Assembly: GCA_963806455.1 (NCBI GenBank)
Contig: CAWDXZ010000006.1
Span: forward strand, 310,001-374,000
Source: Bog-756 sp963806455
GTDB lineage: Bacteria; Actinomycetota; Acidimicrobiia; Acidimicrobiales; RAAP-2
Length of the DNA stretch: 64,000 bases
Direction: 5' to 3'
Positions 1-8,129 of this stretch are shown in pieces. Positions within the stretch are counted from its first letter, which is position 1, and every line of letters begins with the position of its first letter. The notes under the pieces are model-generated. The model did no database searches. It saw only the letters and a list, made by a program, of their open reading frames with translations, and was not told the DNA's origin. Position numbers and translations under genes: made by a program.

Positions 1-912
1 CTCCTCCAGTTCGACGAGGGCGATGACCAGCGGGTAGTCGAAGGCCGGCACCTGGGGATAGTGGTTGACCACGTAGCTGTAGATGGTCCCGCGACCCGAG
101 GCGGTCACCGTGTCCCAGTCGAGCGAGCGGCACACGGCACAGGCCGGCCGCGGCGGGTGGCGTAGCGTGCCGCAATCGCTGCACCGTTGGATCAGGAGCT
201 TGTGCCCCTTCGCTCCTTCGAAGAAGAACCGGTTGTCCTGGGTGAGGGCCGGGCGCGGGCGCTTCGGCCGAGCCGGGCGCTCGGCGGTCCTCTGGTCGGC
301 CGCCTCGGCGGCCCCCTGGTCGGCCGCCTCGGTGGCCTTGGGACGGGGACGGAACTTGAGGATCCGGAACAGCATGGTCGCCACCGGCTCACCGTCCTGG
401 TCGGTGAACTCGAGCCGGGTGGTGATGAAATGCCCGACGCCGAGGCCGGTGTGCTTCTCGGAGGAGACGGCGTCGATGACCGACGAGACCTCGATCCAGT
501 CGCCCGGCACGAGCGGCCGGACGTAGTGCTGGTCGCAGTTGGTGGCCACCACCGACGTGAACCCGGCGGCATCGAGGGTGGCCATCAGGCCGTCGATCGG
601 TGAGTCACGTTCCACCTCGCCGTCGGCCCGGGCCCGGTCCGACGCCTGCGAGGCCCGAAGTCCACGCATGATCCATGCCTGGAGCATGGTGGGAGGGGCG
701 ATGACCCCGGGGAACCCCGCCTCCCGGGCCGCACCATCGTCGACGTAGACGGGGTTGTGGTCGTCCATGGCCTCGACCCAGTGGCGGATCATGGGCTGGT
801 TGACGGGGTCCTGCCCACGCGACGGGGGACCCGACGCCTGGCCGACGAAGGACTGCAGCCGCTCGTCGAGGGACGAGGGCTGCACCGGAGCGTCGACACC
901 GGCGGCGCTCAC
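1..912 (-). CDS. chsH2: ChsH2-like MaoC hydratase / DUF35 OB-fold protein (3' end outside window)
   Basis: The first 304 residues are present; the C-terminus runs off the left edge. Residues about 30-185 form a MaoC-like hot-dog domain with the block GQDPVNQPMIRHWVEAMDDH, which closely resembles mycobacterial ChsH2 (Rv3542c). An Ala/Arg/Pro-rich linker (about 189-221) leads to a DUF35 domain whose zinc ribbon has Cys244, Cys247, Cys258 and Cys261, followed by the OB-fold. In mycobacteria ChsH2 pairs with ChsH1 to hydrate the 3-carbon side-chain enoyl-CoA of cholesterol, and its DUF35 part binds the aldolase Ltp2. The GTG start overlaps the stop of the upstream acyl-CoA dehydrogenase as GTGA, so the two are translationally coupled. 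Family resemblance is strong; the steroid substrate is inferred. Confidence 0.85.
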   Translation of the reverse strand, partial: MSAAGVDAPVQPSSLDERLQSFVGQASGPPSRGQDPVNQPMIRHWVEAMDDHNPVYVDDGAAREAGFPGVIAPPTMLQAWIMRGLRASQASDRARADGEVERDSPIDGLMATLDAAGFTSVVATNCDQHYVRPLVPGDWIEVSSVIDAVSSEKHTGLGVGHFITTRLEFTDQDGEPVATMLFRILKFRPRPKATEAADQGAAEAADQRTAERPARPKRPRPALTQDNRFFFEGAKGHKLLIQRCSDCGTLRHPPRPACAVCRSLDWDTVTASGRGTIYSYVVNHYPQVPAFDYPLVIALVELEE

Positions 913-2070
913 CGCGACGCCCGCTTCATTCCCAGCCCGGCCGTGGCCAGGATCTCGCGCTGGACCTCGTTGACGCCACCGCCGAAGGTGTTGATCTGCG
1001 ACTGGCGGCCGGCCCGCTCCAACTCGCCGTGGAGGACGGTCCCGGGCGAACCGGGGCTCAGGTACCCGCCGGCACCGACCACGCCGAGGAGCCGCCGGTA
1101 GATCTCGACCGTCGACTCGGTGCCGAACACCTTGACCGCCGACGAGTCGGCCGGCCCGAGGGTGTCGGCGGCCACCGCCGCGGTCATGCGCCAGTTGAGG
1201 AGCTTCTGGGCCTCGAGCAAGGCGTAGGTGCGAGCCAGGTCGGCCTGTACCCAACCCACATCGGCCAGGCCCCGGGCGACGGCCCATTCAGCCGTCTCGA
1301 CCCACAGCCGCTGGGCGAGCGCGCTCACCGCGGCCAGCCCCACCCGCTCGTGGTTGAGCTGGCCGGTGATCAGGCGCCACCCCTCGTTGAGCTCGCCCAC
1401 CAGCGCCGTGCCGGGCACGCGCACGTTGTCGTAGTACGAGGCGGTGGTGGCGACCCCTCCGACCGTCACCAGCGGGGTGCAGGAGAAGCCCGGCGCCGAG
1501 GTGGGCACCAGGAAGATCGAGATGCCCTTGTGCTTGGGGGCATCCGGGTCGGTCCGGGTGGCCAGCCAGATGTAGTCGGCCTGGTCGGCGCCACTGGTGA
1601 AGATCTTGTTGCCGCTGATGGTCCATTCGTCGCCGTCGCCGCTCGGCGCGTGTGCGGAGCGAGGCCAGGTCGGTACCGGCCCCCGGCTCGGTGTAGCCGA
1701 TGGCGAAATTGATCTCCCCGGCCAGGATGCCGGAGAGGAAGAAGCTCTTCTGCTCGTCGGACCCGAAACGCATGAGCATCGGACCCACCGTGTTGAGCGT
1801 CACGAACGGGAACGGGGCCCGGGCCCGTTGCACCTCGGTGAAGAAGATGAACTGGTCGGATGTGGGCCTACCCTGGCCGCCGTACTCCTTCGGCCAGCCG
1901 ATCCCGAGCCACCCGTCCTTGCCCATGCGGCGGACCAGCGAGCGGAAGACCTCGCCACCCTCGCTCTCGGTGTCGAGCGCCCGGCGCACGTCGGGGGTCA
2001 ACAGGTCTGCGAAGTAGGCCCGCAGCTCGCGCCGCAGGGCCAGTTGCTCCGGGGTCTCCTCGAGGTGCAT
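909..2070 (-). pseudogene. chsE2: Acyl-CoA dehydrogenase, ChsE2/FadE29-like, interrupted by a +1 frameshift
   Basis: Two overlapping frames together give one 386-residue acyl-CoA dehydrogenase. The N-terminal part (2070 to about 1641) carries GWPKEYGGQGRPTSDQ and FAIGYTEPGAGTDLASLRT. The C-terminal part continues DGDEWTISGNKIFTSGADQA and ends FGGGVNEVQREILATAG. Both halves match FadE29/ChsE2 (Rv3543c, 387 aa) over its length. Removing one G near 1636-1641 restores an Arg-Asp-Gly-Asp stretch like that in FadE29. In mycobacteria ChsE1-ChsE2 form a heterotetramer that dehydrogenates the cholesterol 3-carbon side-chain CoA ester. No ChsE1 partner is in the window. The shift could be a sequencing error or a real inactivation; the remaining sequence shows no other decay. 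Confidence 0.8.
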
Positions 2071-2350
2071 GGCTCAGGTTCCCTTCACTGCTGTCGTTCC
2101 CGGGGGCCGCGGTGGAAGGGCCGCTGTCCGACCACGGCTCTCCCACTGCCCTCGACCGACCCAGCCATCGACCCCGGGACCCCCTCGTTCGACTCCGGCA
2201 CCCATCCTTGCGCACCCGACCGCTGCCGAGTCTCCGGGCGGGCGGCTGACCTATGATAACTGATACGCGTTCTAAAAAGCTCAGGACTCGAGATATGGGC
2301 GGATGTTCGGGGCCAGACGGTGCCCGCACCGACGCCCCGGGGGAGACGCC
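2071..2350. other. Divergent intergenic region between chsE2-like gene and P450
   Basis: This 280-bp stretch separates two divergently transcribed genes. Most of it is GC-rich with no supported gene. Positions 2250-2280 form a clear AT-rich island containing TATGAT at 2252-2257 and a dyad. This is the obvious place for two back-to-back promoters and their operator. Confidence 0.6.
2261..2274. promoter_or_regulatory. Candidate KstR-type operator
   Basis: The 14-mer TGATACGCGTTCTA matches the published KstR palindrome TnnAACnnGTTnnA at all fixed positions but one: the first A of AAC is T. It lies in the AT-rich island between chsE2-like and CYP125-like genes, which are KstR targets in mycobacteria. 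No kstR gene is in the window, so the call rests on motif and context only. Confidence 0.4.
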
Positions 2351-3580
2351 ATGGAAGTAGCCGACATCGACCTGTGTGACCCCGACAATTTCGTCAACGC
2401 CGTCCCCCACGCTTGGTTCGCCCACCTGCGACGCGAGGACCCGGTCCAGTGGCATCCCGACCCCGAGGGCTTCGCCGAGGGGTTCTGGTCGGTCACCCGC
2501 TACGACGACTGCGTGGGCGTCAACCGCGACTACGAGCACTTCTCGTCCTACCGCTCCGCCGCCCTCTTCACCGACATGGACGAAGAGGCCCTGGCCCAGC
2601 AGCGCATGATGATGCTCAACATGGACCCCCCCATGCACACCCGGTACCGGCGCCTGGTCAACAAGGGCTTCACCCCCCGCATGATCCGTGACCTCGAAGC
2701 CAAAGTGACGCGGTCGACCGACGCCATCATCGACGGCGTCTGCGAACAGGGCCGCGCCGACTTCGTCGAGCAGATCTCGGCCGAGCTCCCCCTCCAGGTG
2801 ATCGCCGACCTGATGGGCGTGCCTCAGGAGGACCGCCACCTGGTGTTCGACTGGTCCAACACCATGATCGGCTCGGCGGACCCCGAGTACCAGGCGAGCG
2901 TCGACGCCCCGGCCCAGGCGGCCATGGAACTGTTCGCCTACGCCGACGAGCTCTGCGCCAAGAAGCGCCTCGACCCCCACGAGGACCTTTTCAGCGTGCT
3001 GACCCAGGCCGAGATCGACGGCGACCAGCTCACGCAGGTGGAACTGGACCTCTTCTTCCTGCTGTTGTCGGTGGCCGGCAACGAGACCACGCGCAACCTC
3101 ATCTCGGGGGCGATGGTGGCCTTCTTCGAGCATCCCGAGCAGTGGGAACGCCTGCTCGCCGACCGGTCGCTGCTGCCTTCGGCGGTGGAGGAGATGCTCC
3201 GCTACGTGTCACCGGTCATGCACTTCCGCCGCCAGGCCACCGCCGACGTGGTCATCGGCAACCAGAAGGTGTCCGAGGGCGACAAGGTGGTGTTCTGGCA
3301 CGTCTCGGCCAACCGGGACGAGACGGTCTTCCCGGAGCCGAACCGCTTCGACATCGGCCGTTCTCCCAACAACCACATGGCCTTCGGCGGGGGCGGCCCC
3401 CATTTCTGCCTGGGCGCCAACCTGGCCCGGATGGAGATCCGGGTGATGTTCGACCGCCTCCTCGACCGGCTCCCGGACATCCGCCTCGACGGCGAGGTCC
3501 AGCGCCTCCGGTCCAATTTCATCAACGGTGTGAAGCATCTCCCGGTGGCGTTCGCCCCTTCGGCGCCACGGGGTCGCTGA
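2351..3580 (+). CDS. Cytochrome P450, CYP125-like
   Basis: This 409-residue soluble P450 shows the I-helix block AGNETTRNLISG, the ExxR block EEMLR, and the heme-binding loop FGGGGPHFCLGA with Cys353 as thiolate ligand. Several blocks resemble mycobacterial CYP125, including MLNMDPPMHTRYRRLVNKGF, LMGVPQEDR and LRSNFINGVKH near the C-terminus. CYP125 oxidises C26/C27 of cholesterol and cholest-4-en-3-one, which opens side-chain degradation. ATG 2351 is chosen over the upstream ATG at 2303 because a GGGGGAGA ribosome-binding site precedes it and the family begins near this point. It is divergent from chsE2/chsH2-like genes, as expected for a steroid locus. CYP124 or CYP142-type activity remains possible. 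Confidence 0.85.
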   Translation: MEVADIDLCDPDNFVNAVPHAWFAHLRREDPVQWHPDPEGFAEGFWSVTRYDDCVGVNRDYEHFSSYRSAALFTDMDEEALAQQRMMMLNMDPPMHTRYRRLVNKGFTPRMIRDLEAKVTRSTDAIIDGVCEQGRADFVEQISAELPLQVIADLMGVPQEDRHLVFDWSNTMIGSADPEYQASVDAPAQAAMELFAYADELCAKKRLDPHEDLFSVLTQAEIDGDQLTQVELDLFFLLLSVAGNETTRNLISGAMVAFFEHPEQWERLLADRSLLPSAVEEMLRYVSPVMHFRRQATADVVIGNQKVSEGDKVVFWHVSANRDETVFPEPNRFDIGRSPNNHMAFGGGGPHFCLGANLARMEIRVMFDRLLDRLPDIRLDGEVQRLRSNFINGVKHLPVAFAPSAPRGR

Positions 3581-3610
3581 GCGGACCGGCCGAGCTCGAG
3601 CCGTCCGGCC

Positions 3611-4504
3611 ATGCGGTTCCACCAGGCGGTCACCTTCCTGCCCCTCGAGTCGGCCATCGACCTGTCGGTCGCCTCCGACGGCCTCGGCTACTCGGGCATC
3701 TACCTCTCGGACCACCTGTTCAACCCCCGCGACCTGAAGTCGCGCTACACCTACTCCAAGGCGCCGGACGGCGCCCCCTTCTGGGAGAAGGAGACCTCGT
3801 GGCCGGACCCGATGTGCCTGATCTCCGCCCTGTCGTCGGTGACCACCCACCTGACCTTCACCACGGGCATCTACATCGCCCCGGTGCGGGACCTCATCAC
3901 GGTGGCCAAGTCGGTGGGGACGGCCGCCGTCCTCTCCGGCAACCGGGTGAGGCTCGGCGTCGGGGTGGGCTGGTGCGAGGAGGAGTACGTCCAGACCGGC
4001 CAGGACTTCCACAACCGGGGCAAGCGCCTCAATGACATGATCCCGGCCCTGCGGGCTCTGTGGAAGGGCGGCTGGGTCGAGTACCACGGTCCCTATTACG
4101 ACGTGCCCGCCTGCCAGATGAACCCGTCGCCCCGCGAGCCCGTGCCCATCATCGGCGGCGGTGACTCGCCCGCCGCGCTGACCCGAGCCTCGACGCTGTG
4201 CGACGGCTGGGTCAACACCGGGGCGGCCGAGCCCGACGAGGCGACGCTCCAGGTGGCCAGGATCAAGGAGGCGCTGGCCCAGGCCGGTCGCCGCGACGAG
4301 CCCTTCTCCATCTACCTGGCCGTCCGGGCCTTCCCCGACCTCGATCTCTACCGGCGCCTCGAGGACGCCGGCGTCACCGACCTGCTGTGCGCCCCGTGGA
4401 TGGCCGTGCGCGCCCGGGAGGGTGACACGCCCGAGTCGATCCACCGGGCGCGCCTGGCCGCCTGCGAGGGGTTCGCCGAGCAGTTCATCGCCAAGATGGC
4501 CTGA
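3611..4504 (+). CDS. LLM class F420-dependent oxidoreductase
   Basis: This 297-residue luciferase-like (TIM barrel) protein has the family markers SDGLGYSGIYLSDHLF, TTHLTFTTGIYIAPVRD, NRVRLGVGVGWCEEEY and PVPIIGGGDSPAALTRA. Actinobacterial members of this clade usually use cofactor F420 for hydride transfer, though flavin use cannot be excluded from sequence. It starts 30 bp after the P450 stop on the same strand, so it is probably co-transcribed with it. A role in the steroid module is inferred from position; the substrate is unknown. Confidence 0.82.
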   Translation: MRFHQAVTFLPLESAIDLSVASDGLGYSGIYLSDHLFNPRDLKSRYTYSKAPDGAPFWEKETSWPDPMCLISALSSVTTHLTFTTGIYIAPVRDLITVAKSVGTAAVLSGNRVRLGVGVGWCEEEYVQTGQDFHNRGKRLNDMIPALRALWKGGWVEYHGPYYDVPACQMNPSPREPVPIIGGGDSPAALTRASTLCDGWVNTGAAEPDEATLQVARIKEALAQAGRRDEPFSIYLAVRAFPDLDLYRRLEDAGVTDLLCAPWMAVRAREGDTPESIHRARLAACEGFAEQFIAKMA

Positions 4505-4658
4505 TCTCGGACCGCTCGGGCGTGGAGTCCGGGCCGCGAGGCCCCTCCCCGGTCCGGCTGCCCCTCGGTTCCCTCGGGTATGCGGTCGGGCATGCGGTCG
4601 CGGTCTGGTGCACCAGTGCAGACGCGCCCGTTCCCTGGGCGGTGAGAGACTCGCCTCC

Positions 4659-5075
4659 GTGCCATCGATCACCGGGCGTATGTCAGTGAATCTGACCGTA
4701 CGTGATCTCCAGCGAAGTGCCGATTTCTACTCCGCGCTCCTCCGGATGGAGGTGTCCTACCAGTACCCACCGATCGTCACCCCGGATGTTCCGATGGGAT
4801 ATGTGTGCCTGCGGGAACCCACCACCGACCTCGAGGTCTGCCTCGTCCACCATGCGGCCAATCCCGGGGATCCGTTCAGCGAGTTCCGCACCGGTCTCGA
4901 CCACCTCGAGTTCTTCGTGGCGAACCGAACCGATCTCGACGACTGGGTGGAGCACCTCGACGTTCTCGGCGTCCCGCACTCGGGAATCAGCCAACCGTCC
5001 TACACGCCGAACGCGATGCTCACCCTCCGGGATCCTGACAACATCCAGCTCGAGTTCTTCTGGCGGGCACCCTGA
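4659..5075 (+). CDS. VOC (glyoxalase/bleomycin-resistance/dioxygenase) family protein
   Basis: A single VOC domain of about 138 residues. It has the N-terminal block VNLTVRDLQRSADFYSALL and the C-terminal block LRDPDNIQLEFFW, whose Glu is a typical metal ligand. The start is uncertain. GTG 4659 gives VPSITGRMSVNL, matching the usual N-terminus of such proteins; ATG 4680 would remove seven residues. The domain type covers metal-dependent isomerases, lyases and dioxygenases as well as binding proteins, so no reaction is assigned. It lies 154 bp downstream of the luciferase-like gene. Confidence 0.78.
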   Translation: MPSITGRMSVNLTVRDLQRSADFYSALLRMEVSYQYPPIVTPDVPMGYVCLREPTTDLEVCLVHHAANPGDPFSEFRTGLDHLEFFVANRTDLDDWVEHLDVLGVPHSGISQPSYTPNAMLTLRDPDNIQLEFFWRAP

Positions 5076-5169
5076 GCTGACGGTCGGCCCCTCCGATCCC
5101 TCCTACCCTCCGATCCCTCCTACCCTCCGGTCCCTCCTGCCCCGTCGCGCCTTCTTGACGGCTCTATTC

Positions 5170-6666
5170 TCACGCCTGGTTCCCACGCATGGTCCACGGC
5201 AGGGCCTGGGGTACCACCGAGGTGGAGACGCCCCGGGGGTCCGGCTCGCCGGGTCCCGGCGTTGGCGGGGCCGGAGGGGTCGGGATGGCCGGGTGGGCGG
5301 CCATCCGACGCAGCGGGTAGTAGAGAGCGGCGGCCACCACGAATCCCACCACGAACGAGATGTCGGCGCCGTCGAGCCCCTGGGCTGCCGGCCCGACCAG
5401 CAGGCCGGTGTCCATGAAGGGGACCATGGCGCCGAACCCCACAACCAGGGAGAGGAGGGCCGGCCATCCCGAACGCAGGTTCTGCCACCGGAGCATGTGC
5501 ACCAGGGTGTGGCGATTGACCTCGCTCTTGCGGTCGCGCCAGTCGATCACCACGATGGCCAGGAAGGGGGCGATCCAATAGGCGGTGAACAGGAGGACGT
5601 TCTGGAACTTGGCGGACAGGTCCCCGGTGTGGAGCCACAGGATGAGGAAGAAGGCGATCACCGTTCCGAACGCGGCCGAGATGTGCCGCTTCACGCGGAC
5701 CCCGCCGGCCTGGGTGGCCAGCGATCCCGAGTAGTCGTTCATGGCGTTGCTGGTCACGGCCCCGAAGCCCACCGCCACCAGGGCCAGGCTTCCGAGCACC
5801 CCGCCCCCCATGAGCGCCTTCACGCCGGCCGCCGTCTGTTCACTGAGGGACCTGGCGCCGAGCAGTCCGATCGTGTACACCCACAGGAACGACCCGGCCA
5901 ACCCGGCGAAGGTGAACCAGAACAGTGGCCGGCGAGGCGTGTCGGTGGCCATGTAACGGCTGTAGTCGGCAGCGTAGGTGGCCCAACTGAACCCGCCGCT
6001 GAAGGCGATGGTCGTCATGAGGACGAACGTCGCGACGGCCGCCCCACCGTGGACCGTCCCGTGGACGGGAAAGTGGCCACGCTCGATGACCTTGTAGGTC
6101 AGGATGGCAAAGAGCACGGCGAGGATGGCGGCCCCCCAGGCCTGCAGCCGGTGGACGAACTCGTAGCCGAGGAACCCGATCAAACCCTCCAGGGCCAGGA
6201 CCACGAGCACGCCGACGGCGAAGGGCACGTGGAACAGGAGCTGGGCGGCCTCCCCCCCGAACAGGCCGACCAGCCCGTCCCAAGCCACCGCCGACAGCCA
6301 CTGGACCAGGGCGGGAATGGCGATCGCCTTGCCGAAGGGCAGGCGGGCCAGGGGGAGCTGTGCCATCCCGGTCTTCGGGCCCCACAGGGAGAGGGCCGCC
6401 ACCGGGGCGGCGCCGAGGAGCACACCGACGACGATGGCGGCCAGGCCGGCCCCCAGCCCCAGCCCCAGGGTGGCGGCCAGCGTGCCAGTGAACACCCCGG
6501 ACAGTTCCATGTTGGGAGCGAACCACACGGTGAAGTTGCGCCAGTTGGCGCCGTAGCGGGCGTCCTCGGGGATCGGGACCATGCCGGCGGTCTCCAGCGT
6601 GAGGTCCCCGGGCCGGGTGGGCCGGTTCCCGTCGAACACGCTGAGCTCTGACGTCGTCGTCGTCAC
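5170..6666 (-). CDS. NCS1-family (purine-cytosine permease-like) transporter
   Basis: About 498 residues with roughly 12 hydrophobic segments. The N-terminal signature NWRNFTVWFAPNMELSGVF is typical of the nucleobase-cation-symport-1 family, followed by LARLPFGKAIAIP and FSWATYAADYSRYM. Members are cytoplasmic-membrane symporters for purines, pyrimidines, allantoin, hydantoins or related compounds; the substrate is not predictable here. The tail is Pro/Gly-rich. The in-frame sequence reaches 6750, but GTG 6666 gives VTTTTSELSVFDGNRPTRPG, the usual short cytoplasmic N-terminus, and is preferred. It is encoded opposite to its neighbours. Confidence 0.83.
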   Translation of the reverse strand: MTTTTSELSVFDGNRPTRPGDLTLETAGMVPIPEDARYGANWRNFTVWFAPNMELSGVFTGTLAATLGLGLGAGLAAIVVGVLLGAAPVAALSLWGPKTGMAQLPLARLPFGKAIAIPALVQWLSAVAWDGLVGLFGGEAAQLLFHVPFAVGVLVVLALEGLIGFLGYEFVHRLQAWGAAILAVLFAILTYKVIERGHFPVHGTVHGGAAVATFVLMTTIAFSGGFSWATYAADYSRYMATDTPRRPLFWFTFAGLAGSFLWVYTIGLLGARSLSEQTAAGVKALMGGGVLGSLALVAVGFGAVTSNAMNDYSGSLATQAGGVRVKRHISAAFGTVIAFFLILWLHTGDLSAKFQNVLLFTAYWIAPFLAIVVIDWRDRKSEVNRHTLVHMLRWQNLRSGWPALLSLVVGFGAMVPFMDTGLLVGPAAQGLDGADISFVVGFVVAAALYYPLRRMAAHPAIPTPPAPPTPGPGEPDPRGVSTSVVPQALPWTMRGNQA

Positions 6667-7038
6667 CTCTGCCTCTTCGGTCTCGGCTCTCGGCGGCCAC
6701 CGGGGAGAACGGGTCCTCGGGACGCCCGGTGGATCCCTCCGGCGACTCACAGTAACCGGCCACCGGTCGGTGACGGACCCCGGGGCGAGTCCGGGCCGGG
6801 TGGTCCCGGACCGGGTGGTCCAGAGCCGGGTGGTCCCGGGCGGGGTAGGTCCGGGCCGGGTGGTCCCGGACCGGGTGGTCCAGAGCCGGGTGGTCCCGGG
6901 CGGGTGGTCCCGGACCGGCCGAGTCGACCAGCGGTCCTCGGTCCTGCTGTCTCGCCACCGTGGTGCTGGTCGGAGGGGCGACGCTAGGGTCGGAGGTCGC
7001 GCTCAGGCGCCAGCCATCGCGCGTCGGAGGAGGAGCTG
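6667..7038. other. Intergenic region between permease and oxidoreductase
   Basis: About 370 bp without a supported gene. It holds both promoters of a divergent pair and is dominated by a GC-rich direct-repeat array (6781-6920). The AGGAGGAGC at about 7027-7035 is a strong ribosome-binding site for the gene at 7039. Confidence 0.5.
6781..6920. repeat. 60-bp tandem direct repeat built on CCGGGTGGTCC
   Basis: A 55-bp segment at 6790-6844 recurs exactly at 6850-6904, with a 60-bp period. Inside each unit the submotif CCGGGTGGTCC is iterated about three times. It lies in the divergent promoter region upstream of the gene at 7039. No function can be read from it; it may be a slippage product or a multi-copy binding site. 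Confidence 0.8.
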
Positions 7039-8073
7039 ATGAAGGACATGTTGCTCGGGCTCCAGCTCGGCTACTGGGGCTCGGGACCACCGGCCGACGC
7101 CCCGGCCCTGGTGACCGAAGCCGAGAGACTGGGATTCGACTCCATCTGGACGGCCGAGGCCTACGGGTCCGACGCGCTGACCCCGCTCAGCTGGTGGGGA
7201 TCTCGGACCAGTCGGGTCCGCCTGGGCACCGCCCTCTGCCAGCTCTCGGCGCGCACGCCGACCGCCATGGCCATGGGGGCCCTCACGCTGGACCACCTCT
7301 CGGGGGGGCGCTTCGTGCTCGGTCTCGGGGTATCGGGTCCCCAGGTGGTCGAGGGTTGGTACGGCCAGTCGTTCGAGAAGCCACTGGCCCGGACGTCCGA
7401 GTACATCGACATCGTGCGGCAGGTCCTGGCCCGTGAGGCGCCGGTGACGAACGACGGTCCGAACTACCCCCTCCCCTATCCCGGCGGCACCGGGCTGGGC
7501 AAGCCCCTCAAGTCCATCGTGCACCCCCTCCGCCGGGAGATCCCCATCATCATGGGCGCCGAGGGCCCGAAGAACGTCGCCCTGGCCGCCGAGATCGCCG
7601 ACGGCTGGTTCCCGATCTTCTTCTCGCCCAATGCCGTCAAGGCGTTCGAGCCGGCGCTGGCCGAGGGGTTCAGCCGGCCCGGTGCCCGGCACACGGCCGA
7701 CGACTTCGAGGTGATCGCCTTCGCCCCCACCATCATCGACGACGACGTCGAGCGGGCTGCCGACGCCATGCGTCCCTCCCTGGCCCTCTACATCGGGGGC
7801 ATGGGGGCCAAGTCGATGAACTTCCATTTCGACGTCTTCTCCCGCATGGGCTACGAAGCCGAGGCCACCAGGATCCAGGAGCTGTACCTGGCCGGGCACA
7901 AGGACGAGGCCACCGCCGCCGTTCCCACCGCACTCATCGAGGACACCGCCCTGATCGGCCCGAAGGAGAAGATCCGCGACGACCTCGAAGGGTGGCGCGA
8001 ATCGATCGCCACCACCTTGCTCGTGGCCGGGGGCACGGAGACCCTCCGCACCATGGCCGAGCTGCTCCTGTAG
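7039..8073 (+). CDS. LLM class F420-dependent oxidoreductase, Rv3520c-like
   Basis: 344 residues, luciferase-like TIM barrel. It matches Mycobacterium tuberculosis Rv3520c along its whole length, with shared blocks LGLQLGYWGSGPP, LTLDHLSGGRFVLGLGVSG, PQVVEGWYGQSFEKPLART and IIMGAEGPKNVALAAEI. Rv3520c is annotated as a coenzyme-F420-dependent oxidoreductase in the extended cholesterol-catabolism region, which fits the steroid module a few kilobases away. The ATG is preceded by AGGAGGAG at good spacing. The substrate is unknown. It converges with the tad operon's last gene. Confidence 0.88.
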   Translation: MKDMLLGLQLGYWGSGPPADAPALVTEAERLGFDSIWTAEAYGSDALTPLSWWGSRTSRVRLGTALCQLSARTPTAMAMGALTLDHLSGGRFVLGLGVSGPQVVEGWYGQSFEKPLARTSEYIDIVRQVLAREAPVTNDGPNYPLPYPGGTGLGKPLKSIVHPLRREIPIIMGAEGPKNVALAAEIADGWFPIFFSPNAVKAFEPALAEGFSRPGARHTADDFEVIAFAPTIIDDDVERAADAMRPSLALYIGGMGAKSMNFHFDVFSRMGYEAEATRIQELYLAGHKDEATAAVPTALIEDTALIGPKEKIRDDLEGWRESIATTLLVAGGTETLRTMAELLL

Positions 8074-8129
8074 CCCCGGATCTCCCTGCAGGCCGGACTA
8101 GCGGCGCCACTGCGGGAACGGCGAGCCCG

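Noticed and set aside
4702..6651. Long plus-strand open frame of 649 codons over the permease
   Set aside because: It is antisense to a clearly conserved NCS1 transporter and has the low-complexity composition of a GC-rich shadow frame.
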